Below, piece after piece: positions 45,390-53,043 of a stretch of 64,000 nt of DNA. Origin of the DNA: Pontibacter mucosus (GTDB lineage Bacteria; Bacteroidota; Bacteroidia; Cytophagales; Hymenobacteraceae); NCBI RefSeq assembly GCF_003054055.1, contig NZ_QBKI01000003.1, positions 1 through 64,000 of the forward strand, in the 5' to 3' direction. Numbering within the stretch: the first letter of the stretch is position 1; each line of letters starts with the position of its first letter. The notes beneath the pieces were generated by a model, which was not told where the DNA came from, made no database searches, and saw only the letters and a program-made list of their open reading frames with translations. Position numbers and translations under genes: made by a program.

Positions 45390-46521
45390 GTGCAAAGGTA
45401 AGGTAGTTTGGGGGTATTAGGCAATTTATTTTGATGTTTACTCTGTTGGGGTGGTTTAAAAGGGATGTATACTCATATTATTCGGTATACAAGTTCTAGC
45501 GTAGGCTCTATGTGCGGAACTGTACTAGCTGTACTTTATACTATGTCTATACTTTATACTTGCTGGCTAACACTTTATACTACCGCTGGCGCGGGTTTGC
45601 AACCCGTGCCTAACTATAGAGTCAAGTTTGTAACTCGACTGGCATAAAAACCATATTTAATACTTCCTATACTTTTATACTTTGCGGCTATACTTTCATA
45701 GTTGCTGCTTCCTTCCATTTGAACCAAGCTATCCTTACTAGCTACGGTTCCTCCTCCAGGCTTACTTAAGCTATTGTTTCATTTCTGGCTTTGGTGCCCT
45801 CCCAGGCCGGGAGGCCTCGCCTTCGGGCATCGCGCTGTCTACATTTCCTTTGCTGCCCTTTGGTCGCAATGCCCTTAGTGGGCACCGGAAATCTACAAGG
45901 CGCTCAACCCAAAGGCTGGGATAAGGTTGATAGCTCCTGCTGACGTAGCTTCAGCCAAAGTCCCCCTTTGAAGGGGGTAGGGGGATGTTAATCGCCTGAG
46001 AATTCCCCTCCTCGGAGGGGCTGGGGTGGGTTTATACTTTGTAGGAGGGATAGCAGCTACAATGCTTATACTTCAGCCAAAGTAAGTACAGATTCCCCGC
46101 CTTGGATAAGGAGGGGTTAGGGGTGGTTGGACCCGGTACTACAAAACGCTCTCCCCGGTTCTTAAGGGCTACGCTTAGGACACCAGTATAGCAGCGACAT
46201 TTCTATACTTTAGGCTTCAGGTCCGGAGCACCGATGAGGCCTGTTCTCAACCCGCGAGCGAACGTACAACTGGCATTTTATAGTTTCGCCAGTTGAAAAC
46301 TGGCCCCATAATAGCTCCAAGTTGAAAACTTGAAGCAGCAAAGGATTTGTGTCCTAATAGTAGCCTTATCCAAGTAGGGGTAAGGGTGGTTGAACCTGGA
46401 ACTTCCAATCCCGCTCATCCTCTAATCCTGAAAATCCTGATCCAGACAACTTTTAACCCTTTCACCATCAGTGGCATCCCCATTAAACCAGCCTTTGCTA
46501 CTTATTTTTTATACTTCCTGC
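45390..46521. other. ~1.1-kb repeat-rich spacer
   Basis: No protein gene. About 45715-46140 is copy 2 (inverted) of the structured dispersed repeat. Between 45460 and 45700 AAGTATA/TATACTT words are especially dense, together with GCGGGTTTGCAACCCG. Around 46230-46340 lie short inverted words such as GTTGAAAACTGG/CAAGTTGAAAACTTG. The SRP RNA gene follows. Confidence 0.7.
45715..46140 (-). repeat. structured ~430-bp dispersed repeat, copy 2 (inverted)
   Basis: Reverse complement of 23245-23685 in the same block order; see that entry for the shared blocks. Differences are mostly substitutions, plus lack of the GGACAGGTCGCGACCTGTCC insert and a changed stretch between GGTGCCC and GCGCGATGCCC. 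The GGTGCCC/GGGCACC pairing is kept. Confidence 0.85.
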
Positions 46522-46551
46522 TTGCACTTGAGGATATTCTTCGTACTTTTG
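46522..46551 (+). promoter_or_regulatory. promoter of the SRP RNA gene
   Basis: TTG (46522-46524), exactly 19 bases, then TACTTTTG (46544-46551): a perfect TTG-N19-TAnnTTTG. The RNA starts about five bases downstream. Confidence 0.88.
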
Positions 46552-46555
46552 TAAC

Positions 46556-46650
46556 GGCAAATCGGCACGGCCAGCTCCCGCTGAACTCCCCCAGGACCGG
46601 AAGGTAGCAAGGGTAGGTGGTTGAAGCGGCGCGATGTTGGTTTGCCACTT
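46556..46650 (+). ncRNA. ffs: signal recognition particle RNA (bacterial small type, 4.5S)
   Basis: About 93 bases. The universally conserved apical hairpin is present: CCCCCAGGACCGGAAGGTAG followed by CAAGGG, with the GGAA tetraloop and the asymmetric loop that bind Ffh. The 5' GGCAAAT pairs with the 3' GTTTGCC to close the rod. A T8 run (46649-46656) ends transcription. It works with Ffh, whose gene begins at 63565, to target membrane proteins. Confidence 0.93.
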
Positions 46651-46724
46651 TTTTTTGCCCCTACCTCAAGCATTGCATCCCCGCAAATTTCACACATTTC
46701 TTTCCGGATTCTGGATTAATACTT

Positions 46725-46732
46725 TAGCTTTG
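46725..46732 (+). promoter_or_regulatory. -7 element before the aldolase gene
   Basis: TAGCTTTG, an exact TAnnTTTG, 28 bases before the start codon. At 19-base spacing the upstream element is only TTCC, so the promoter call is moderate. Confidence 0.5.
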
Positions 46733-46759
46733 TAAGTATAACATATAGTATCTGGAACT

Positions 46760-47416
46760 ATGAAATTCTTTATCGATACAGCCAACCTGGATGAAATTAA
46801 GGAGGCACATGACCTGGGCGTGCTGGATGGTGTAACTACCAACCCCTCGCTGATGGCCAAAGAAGGCATTACGGGCCACGACAACATCATTGCGCACTAC
46901 AAGAAAATCTGCGAAATCGTAGACGGCGACATCAGTGCCGAGGTAATTGCGACGGATTATGAAGGGATTATTCGCGAAGGAGAGTTCCTGGCCGAGCTGC
47001 ACCCCAACATCGTGGTGAAGGTTCCCATGATCCGCGACGGCGTGAAAGCGATCCGCTACTTCAGCGAAAAGGGCATTAAAACCAACTGTACGCTTGTTTT
47101 CTCTGCGGGCCAGGCGATACTTGCCGCCAAAGCCGGTGCCACCTACGTGTCGCCGTTTATTGGTCGCCTGGATGATGTTTCCACGGAAGGCATGCAGCTG
47201 ATTGACCAGATTGTGCACATTTACGGCAACTACGGTTACCAGACGCAGGTGCTGGCGGCTTCGGTGCGCCATGTAATACACCTGGTGCAGTGCGCCGAGG
47301 TAGGAGCCGATGTGGTAACCTGCCCGCTGAACGTGATCACAGGACTGCTGAAGCACCCGCTGACTGATATTGGCCTGGAGAAATTCCTGTCAGATCACGC
47401 AAAAGGGAATAAATAA
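46760..47416 (+). CDS. fsa: fructose-6-phosphate aldolase / small transaldolase
   Basis: A 218-residue member of the short transaldolase family (TalC/FSA), a TIM barrel forming a Schiff base at Lys87 in NIVVKVPM. Other marks: [13 protein letters not shown] start, [31 protein letters not shown] and SPFIGRLDD. Enzymes of this length act as fructose-6-phosphate aldolase or as transaldolase; sequence alone does not separate them. It follows the SRP RNA gene and precedes a conserved 67-codon gene and ftsE. Confidence 0.93.
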   Translation: MKFFIDTANLDEIKEAHDLGVLDGVTTNPSLMAKEGITGHDNIIAHYKKICEIVDGDISAEVIATDYEGIIREGEFLAELHPNIVVKVPMIRDGVKAIRYFSEKGIKTNCTLVFSAGQAILAAKAGATYVSPFIGRLDDVSTEGMQLIDQIVHIYGNYGYQTQVLAASVRHVIHLVQCAEVGADVVTCPLNVITGLLKHPLTDIGLEKFLSDHAKGNK

Positions 47417-47499
47417 TTATTGATGAGTAATGATTATTGAGTAATGCATCAAAATGCGCCTCTTACTCATTAATCATTATTAATTACTCATTCCAAAAG
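47417..47499. repeat. ATTACTCATTAAT word-repeat spacer
   Basis: Reiterated TGAGTAATGATTATTGAGTAAT and, further on, its complement CTCATTAATCATTATTAATTACTCATT, able to pair as a hairpin between fsa and the 67-codon gene. The same words fill the gldA-gldF spacer (32632-32693). Confidence 0.7.
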
Positions 47500-47703
47500 A
47501 TGTATATCATCAAAGTAAAGGGCAAGGCCAAAATTCCGGACTACATACAGCTCCGCGATGAGAATTTTGTGTTGATAGCCTACTTCAGAGCCGACCGTCC
47601 GCTCAAGAACCTGGACAGGTATGGTTTGGAGGGCAAGGAAGAAGCCCTGGCTGCCCTGATCGACTCGCTTGAGTTCGGTAAACTACAGAAATTAGATATT
47701 TAA
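47500..47703 (+). CDS. conserved small protein of unknown function
   Basis: A 67-residue protein from ATG 47500 (MYIIKVKGKAKIPDYIQL); a longer frame from 47437 runs through the word-repeat spacer and is unlikely. It is compact, beta-rich and charged, without signal or membrane segment, and with the motif FRADRPLKNLDRYG. Nine bases separate it from ftsE, so they are likely co-transcribed. I recall such proteins beside ftsE-type genes in Cytophagales but know no function. Confidence 0.7.
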   Translation: MYIIKVKGKAKIPDYIQLRDENFVLIAYFRADRPLKNLDRYGLEGKEEALAALIDSLEFGKLQKLDI

Positions 47704-47712
47704 AGCGTACGT

Positions 47713-48426
47713 ATGAGTTTTTCCTCTTCGCCGGTGGTGTCGTTGCGCGACGTCACGATTTACCAGGATGTGCAGACTGTGCTGAGCAACGTGAATTTTG
47801 ACGTGGAGAAAGGTGAGTTTGTGTACCTGGTAGGCCGCACAGGAAGCGGTAAAAGCTCGCTGCTGAAAACCCTTTACGCCGACCTGCCCCTGCAGACCGG
47901 AAACGCCGCCGTGGCTGAGTTCCAGTTGGGCAAGCTGCGCCGCAAGCAAGTCCCTTTTCTGCGCCGCAAACTTGGCATCATTTTCCAGGATTTCCAGTTG
48001 CTTTTCGACCGCACGGTGGCCGAGAACCTGGCCTTTGTGCTGAAGGCAACCGGCTGGAGCGACAAGTCGAAGCGCAAGCAGCGTATTTCAGAAGTATTGA
48101 TGCGCGTGGGCCTGGATGCAGCGGCCAACAAAATGCCGCACCAGCTTTCGGGCGGTGAGCAGCAGCGCGTGGTGGTGGCGCGCGCCCTGCTAAACGAGCC
48201 GGTTATACTTTTTGCTGATGAGCCCACCGGTAACCTGGATCCGGCTGTAGCCGACGGTATTATGAAGCTTTTCCAGGAAATTAACAACCACGGCACGGCG
48301 GTGCTGATGGCCACGCACAACTACGAGATCATCCAGCGCTATCCGCAGCGGGTGCTCAAGTGCGAGAACGGCCGCGTGCTGGATTCCAAGGTAGAGGAGT
48401 TTAACCTCGTAAACGGGTATCAGTAA
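47713..48426 (+). CDS. ftsE: ABC transporter ATP-binding protein FtsE
   Basis: A 237-residue ATPase. Walker [16 protein letters not shown] (about 43-57), the Q loop in [19 protein letters not shown] (FtsE-like), signature [16 protein letters not shown] and Walker [14 protein letters not shown] are intact. In FtsEX the pair controls peptidoglycan hydrolases at the division site; ftsX is not adjacent here. LolD/MacB-type function is a lesser alternative. A terminator follows. Confidence 0.85.
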   Translation: MSFSSSPVVSLRDVTIYQDVQTVLSNVNFDVEKGEFVYLVGRTGSGKSSLLKTLYADLPLQTGNAAVAEFQLGKLRRKQVPFLRRKLGIIFQDFQLLFDRTVAENLAFVLKATGWSDKSKRKQRISEVLMRVGLDAAANKMPHQLSGGEQQRVVVARALLNEPVILFADEPTGNLDPAVADGIMKLFQEINNHGTAVLMATHNYEIIQRYPQRVLKCENGRVLDSKVEEFNLVNGYQ

Positions 48427-48456
48427 GGTTATACTTTCAGGATTTATACTTAGAGC

Positions 48457-48496
48457 AAAAGCCTCAGTCATGTTAAAGTATGGCTGAGGCTTTTTT
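48457..48496 (+). terminator. terminator of ftsE
   Basis: Stem AAAAGCCTCAG-CAT (48457-48471) with ATG-CTGAGGCTTTT (48480-48494), one mismatch, ending in a T run. Confidence 0.85.
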
Positions 48497-48670
48497 GTTT
48501 GTAGAGCAGTCTATCATAAACTTAGCTAAGCGCTTTCAGAATAACAGCGTGATTGTGGAAGCGGGAGCAAGTATAGCTGCCGGTAGCGCCAGTGGTTATA
48601 CTTTCCCTCTTCGATAACCTTTGCTTCAGCCTTCCTTATATTTGTGTATCATCAGCCCTGAATAATTACG

Positions 48671-49792
48671 ATGGAAGATATTAAAATGACCTCCACCAAA
48701 GCACTGTATGCCAAACTGAAGCCCGAGCTGGATGCTGCTTTCAGCGCGGTGATGGCAAGTATGGGTATGGAGGAGAGACCGCAGGTGCAGGCTTTCGCAG
48801 AAAGTATAGCCACCCATTTACAGGTGCCGCATGCCACGCCTTGTGCCAATGGCACCGATGCCCTGCAGCTGGCATTGCTTTCCCTGCAGCTGCCCGCCGG
48901 CACGGAAGTTATACTTCCGGCATTTGGTCACGAGGCCATCGCAGCAACAGTGGCCGGAGTAGGCTTACAGCCGGTTTTTGCAGATGTGGATATGCAAACC
49001 TTCACGCTCGACCCTGCCTCAGTAGAGCGCTACATTACACCTGCTACAGGAGCGATTCTGGCTGTACACCAGTTCGGGCAGTGCGCACCGATGCAGGAGT
49101 TGTTGGCGCTGGCCCAAAAGTATAAACTCTGGCTGGTGGAAGACGTGACGCAGGCGCTTGGAGCGATTTATGTAGGGGAGGATGAAAAAGAGCGAAAAGC
49201 TGGTGCTATCGGACATGTGGGATATACTTCCTTCTTCCCGACAAAGCCTTTGTTAGATTCTGGTGAAGGAGGAGCAGCCTTTACAAGGCAAAGTGAACTG
49301 GCGGAGCGAATGCTGCAAATCACCCGAAATGGCATGGACGGAAAGTATACTTTCAACTCACGGCTGGACACGCTGCAGGCAGCCATGCTGGACGTGAAAA
49401 TCAAGTATGTAGAGGAGTACAATGAGGCGCGGCAGGAGATTGCCCGCTTTTACGACAACGCCTTTGCCGAAAGCGAACTGGTGCAGGCCCCGCACCGGGC
49501 GACGTATAGCTCGCAGATTTATCACCAATATACCATCAAAGTAGCTCCTGAAGTGCGCAACGGGTTGCAGCAGCACCTGAGCGATAACTTTATCCCGAGC
49601 GCTATCTATTACCCCCACCCGCTGCACCTGCTGGAAAAGTATACTTCCGGCAAGTATAAACCAGGTGACTTTCCGGTGGCGGAGCTGCTGAGCCAAAGCG
49701 TCCTGTCGCTGCCCATGCACTCGGAACTGAAGGAGGACCAACTGGGCTACATTTGTCGGCATGTGCTAACTTATGTTAAGCAGAGAGGTTGA
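48671..49792 (+). CDS. DegT/DnrJ/EryC1/StrS aminotransferase family protein
   Basis: A 373-residue PLP enzyme of the sugar-aminotransferase family. PLP site: CANGTDALQLALLSL (near 57-71), DVTQALGA and the Schiff-base lysine in TSFFPTKPLLDSGEGGA (about 188). The C-terminal part has the usual IYYPHPLHLLEKY. Such enzymes aminate keto-sugar nucleotides for glycans. It precedes the pse operon by 330 bases but points the opposite way, so a shared glycan pathway is possible, not shown. An exact -7 TATATTTG lies at 48637-48644. Confidence 0.88.
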   Translation: MEDIKMTSTKALYAKLKPELDAAFSAVMASMGMEERPQVQAFAESIATHLQVPHATPCANGTDALQLALLSLQLPAGTEVILPAFGHEAIAATVAGVGLQPVFADVDMQTFTLDPASVERYITPATGAILAVHQFGQCAPMQELLALAQKYKLWLVEDVTQALGAIYVGEDEKERKAGAIGHVGYTSFFPTKPLLDSGEGGAAFTRQSELAERMLQITRNGMDGKYTFNSRLDTLQAAMLDVKIKYVEEYNEARQEIARFYDNAFAESELVQAPHRATYSSQIYHQYTIKVAPEVRNGLQQHLSDNFIPSAIYYPHPLHLLEKYTSGKYKPGDFPVAELLSQSVLSLPMHSELKEDQLGYICRHVLTYVKQRG

Positions 49793-50125
49793 GTTTAGGA
49801 GTTGGGGAGTTAGAGAGTTTAGGTGTTAGAGAGTTGTAGAAACGCAATGCCTTGCGTCTGTAAAGTTAGAAAGTTAAAAAGTTAGAAGGTTAGAGAGTTA
49901 TAAAGTTGTGCTCTCGCTCGCCTCTGGCGAGTGTGAATCATAGTTTGGCCTCTGACCACTTTATACTTTATCCGGGGTATTCAGTGGTTAGATAGCTCAC
50001 ACTCGCCAGAGGCGAGCGAGGGTGTATGGCACACACAAAACATGTAATTTTAGTATAGATAGGTGGGGTGTTAGAGAATGCACAAACTGATATCGAATAA
50101 CTAACAACCAATAACGAACAACGAA
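49793..50125. other. 333-base spacer with word repeats and palindrome copy 3
   Basis: No gene. About 49795-49905 is a GTTAGAGAGTT/AGTTAGAAAG word-repeat with an AGACGCAA-like hairpin word as near 30630. Copy 3 of the large palindrome occupies 49909-50024. About 50090-50125 is TAACAACCAATAACGAACAACG. Confidence 0.75.
49909..50024. repeat. large palindromic dispersed repeat, copy 3
   Basis: Arms CTCGCTCGCCTCTGGCGAGT (about 49912-49931) and ACTCGCCAGAGGCGAGCGAG (about 50000-50019) are perfectly complementary. The middle is unlike copies 1 and 2 but forms its own GTGGTTAGA-type hairpin and has a TATACTT word. Confidence 0.85.
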
Positions 50126-51613
50126 TTACAACTTCCAGCCGGTGATACCGAAAATCACTTTGCGGAGCCAGGCGTTCATTTCGGGGTAGATGTTCAGGTT
50201 GAGGGCCAAGCTCAGGTAAATGGCTGTGATGAGCAGTGAGCGCACGAGAATGTCGAGGAACACGTTGCCGAGGTAGGGCAGCAGGTAAGAGGCGCCCAGC
50301 GTGGCCGCCGCGATGGCCGTGATAGCCAGGGCATGCCAGGTAAAGGGCTGGATGTGGTAGATAACCTTCACAAAGAGCAGGCGCGCCAGGTTCATTGCTA
50401 CCAAAGAAAGCATAGAGGCGAAGGCTGCTCCCTCAATGCCGTAGCGCGGAATAAAGTACCAGTTCGTCCAGATAGTGAGGCCGGCCAGCACCACATTAAA
50501 GCCCAGATCCCATTTATACTTATCCGACGTGGCTAAGATGGCCCCGTTCAGGCTGGTAGCCAGGTCCACCAGGCGGGCCAGCGCCAGGAACAGCACCACA
50601 TACTTGCCGCTGCGGTAGCTCTCGGGCATAAAGTCGTAAAGGTTATCAATATTGGCCCAGATACCAATAAAAAGCAGCAGCCCCACAATCAGGTTGATCA
50701 TTGTCACGTGCTGATAGAGGGTACCCATGCCTTGCATATCGCGCTCTTTCCAGAACTCGGCCACCTGCGGGTGCGCAATTTTAAGTATGGAACGGCCAGG
50801 AACAAGTATGGCGCTCGTGATGAAGAAGGCCGTCGTGTAAATGCCGTTGTCGGAGAGGCTGTAGGAGGAAATCATCACCTGGTCTACGGTCGTGATGATA
50901 GTGGTGGAGATGCTGCCCAGCAAGGTAAAGAAGCCGTAGTAAAACAGCTCGCGGAGCGGCACGATGTGCATCACCGCCAGCGAGGGTTTCAGGTGCAGTT
51001 GCTTCAGCCAGATAGTATAGCCCACCAGCACCAGCGCCCCCACCGAGTTCACCACGATGTAGAGCAGCACAAACGTTTGAAACTCCATCACCCCCAAAGC
51101 ATACACGCTGATAAGCACTGTGGTGAGGATGCGCAGCAGGAAATCCTGCACAAAGGAGGAGACAATGGTTTTATACAGCGAGCGTAGGTACGCCGTGAAC
51201 ATGTTGAACAGCAGCGTGAACAGCGAGAGCGGAATAAGGTAATAATAGTAATCGATGATGAGCGGCGAGTTCTCGATGTAATACTCGACCACCACCGGTT
51301 TGAAGAGCAGGAAAACAGCCGTGGAAAGTATAAACCCAAGCAGTGGCACCGACAGCAGCAGGAACAGGAACCCGTTATGCTGCTTTTCCGGATCACGGAA
51401 GTAGGGGAAGTAGCGCACGCTCATGTTCACGAAGCCCAGGGCTGAGAACTGCGCATACATCACCGAGATAGACAACAGCAGGCGCGTGAGGCCCACTTCG
51501 GCCTCGTCCATGAAATTGGGGAAGAGCAGCACCGTGTTCACATAGCCGATCAGGATGCCGGCATACGAAATGGTGGTGTTCCAGATTCCTTCGCGCTGTA
51601 AGGTTCTGCTCAT
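50126..51613 (-). CDS. polysaccharide flippase (Wzx/MATE-like)
   Basis: A 495-residue membrane protein with about 14 hydrophobic segments and the N-terminal pattern REGIWNTTISYAGILIGYVN seen in oligosaccharide/lipopolysaccharide flippases of the MVF superfamily. It should move a lipid-linked glycan to the periplasmic side. It is the last gene of the pse operon direction, 68 bases after the deacetylase. The cargo is likely a pseudaminic-acid-bearing glycan; that is an inference from context. Confidence 0.85.
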   Translation of the reverse strand: MSRTLQREGIWNTTISYAGILIGYVNTVLLFPNFMDEAEVGLTRLLLSISVMYAQFSALGFVNMSVRYFPYFRDPEKQHNGFLFLLLSVPLLGFILSTAVFLLFKPVVVEYYIENSPLIIDYYYYLIPLSLFTLLFNMFTAYLRSLYKTIVSSFVQDFLLRILTTVLISVYALGVMEFQTFVLLYIVVNSVGALVLVGYTIWLKQLHLKPSLAVMHIVPLRELFYYGFFTLLGSISTTIITTVDQVMISSYSLSDNGIYTTAFFITSAILVPGRSILKIAHPQVAEFWKERDMQGMGTLYQHVTMINLIVGLLLFIGIWANIDNLYDFMPESYRSGKYVVLFLALARLVDLATSLNGAILATSDKYKWDLGFNVVLAGLTIWTNWYFIPRYGIEGAAFASMLSLVAMNLARLLFVKVIYHIQPFTWHALAITAIAAATLGASYLLPYLGNVFLDILVRSLLITAIYLSLALNLNIYPEMNAWLRKVIFGITGWKL

Positions 51614-51681
51614 GGGCTACACAGGGTGAACCGCAAAAATAGCAAATCCGGCGTATTTAGTTGGTGGTTGTTGGTTATAAG

Positions 51682-53037
51682 TTATTGGGGATGCCCAGTC
51701 TTCGCCAAGGCTGCTGCCTCGGCACAAGTATAAAACATGGTGCCAGCCGACTTGAGCTGCTGTAAGATTTTCTCCAGCACCTCGCGCCAGCCGGGTTCTC
51801 CTTTCGGTACGGCATACTCAGTGTAGCGGGAGTAGTTCTCGTTATGCCACAGCAGTGTGAATAAGCCCCTAAACTTCTCGACCTCCTGCAGCATGGGCTG
51901 TACCTTTTCCAGCGCCTCCCGTGGGGTAAGGTGCATGAAGTTCACATCGTAAAGTGTGGCATCCATCAGCATCAAAGGGAGCTCCAGATAGGTATGCGCC
52001 CTCTGATTCTGGAAATCAAACGGGTAGAAGGGGTGGCAGTAGGAGTTGCGGAACCCGAAGTGTTCGGAGAAGCCCAGCGTGCTGTCGTAGGCCAGGTTGC
52101 TTTGCTGCAGCACCTGCGGGGTGGTTTCGGGTTGGTAGCAGAGGTAGTGGAACCGGTTGCCCTGCGGCTGCACCGGCAGTTTGCTCCGGTCCTGCTTCAA
52201 CTGCACCAGGTCGTTAGCTGTTCCAAAACTGCCGTGCAGCGCCACTTCATGCCCGCGCTCCGAGATCTTCTGCATCAGGTGCTGGTACTTCAGCTTGGTG
52301 AGGTCGTGGTCGGCATTGGGGTGACCGTTGTAGCGCTGATTGCTCGGCAGGAAGAAGAACGTGGCCTTGGCGCCATACTTTTCAGCCGTGGCCATCACCT
52401 CAGGCAGGTTGTTCCAGGCGTCTTTTCCCACCGCCTTTTGCAGCAGCACCTTGGTCAGGTCCAGCCCCTTGGCATGGAACAGCAGTTGCTTACCCGCCAC
52501 GCGCCAGGCGGAGTGCAGACGGTCCACATCGCAGGTGAGGCAGGCGGCCAAACTGTTGTTGCCCCAATGGTCGTGCTGCAGCGCTACGCTATAGACCCGT
52601 TCCATCACCTCGCGCAGCATCGCAAAGTAGTAGTTCACGATAGGCTTAGTGACGAAATGATGCTTTGCCTGCACGCTGGCCTTGTAAGTATAGCGCTTGA
52701 AGCGGTCGCGCTCCGGGCCATAGTACTCCTGCCAGCCGCTGAGCAGGTAAAAGGCCGCGGCCACGATGTCGTAGTTTATACTTGCCGAACCGTCCGGGTG
52801 GTAGGTGATGAGCTCTGCCTGGTCGTCCTCCTCAAAAAAGAAAGGCAGTCGCTCCCCATGCCATTCCTTCCAGACGAACTGCTGCGGACGCGGGCGTTTC
52901 TTCTCAAAGAAGCTGCCGCTATACTTTTGGATGGTGATTTTGGCATCACCGCCTGCGCCATAGTTAAACGTTAGGTTTTTTGCCTTGGGGTAGAGGATGT
53001 GAAAGTGCTGTAATGTATAATCGTAGATGTATTGCAT
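51682..53037 (-). CDS. polysaccharide deacetylase family protein
   Basis: A 451-residue protein. The C-terminal half is a NodB-type barrel: metal-binding TCDVDRLHSAW (about 166-176), FFFLPSNQRYNGHPNADHD, and the HGSFG (His near 272) that replaces the usual HxxxH. The N-terminal third is a separate domain seen in Bacteroidota deacetylases. No signal peptide, so action is cytoplasmic or on membrane-linked substrate. The start sits six bases after the upstream gene, in the pse operon; it may trim acetyl groups from the surface glycan. Confidence 0.82.
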   Translation of the reverse strand: MQYIYDYTLQHFHILYPKAKNLTFNYGAGGDAKITIQKYSGSFFEKKRPRPQQFVWKEWHGERLPFFFEEDDQAELITYHPDGSASINYDIVAAAFYLLSGWQEYYGPERDRFKRYTYKASVQAKHHFVTKPIVNYYFAMLREVMERVYSVALQHDHWGNNSLAACLTCDVDRLHSAWRVAGKQLLFHAKGLDLTKVLLQKAVGKDAWNNLPEVMATAEKYGAKATFFFLPSNQRYNGHPNADHDLTKLKYQHLMQKISERGHEVALHGSFGTANDLVQLKQDRSKLPVQPQGNRFHYLCYQPETTPQVLQQSNLAYDSTLGFSEHFGFRNSYCHPFYPFDFQNQRAHTYLELPLMLMDATLYDVNFMHLTPREALEKVQPMLQEVEKFRGLFTLLWHNENYSRYTEYAVPKGEPGWREVLEKILQQLKSAGTMFYTCAEAAALAKTGHPQ

Positions 53038-53043
53038 ATGGTA

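Noticed and set aside
46347..46607. 86-codon frame running into the SRP RNA gene
   Set aside because: It overlaps the SRP RNA promoter and 5' half and is built from repeat sequence.
48671..49792. DegT aminotransferase as a second pseC or part of the pse operon
   Set aside because: It lies on the opposite strand with its own -7 element and differs from PseC around the PLP lysine; a shared glycan role is possible but not supported.
15937..50024. Palindromic repeats as a CRISPR array
   Set aside because: Copies are kilobases apart, lack regular spacing and short unique spacers, and no cas gene is present.
51931..52974. Plus-strand frame (347 codons) opposite the polysaccharide deacetylase gene
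   Set aside because: Shadow; the minus strand has the metal-binding TCDVD motif and fits the operon.
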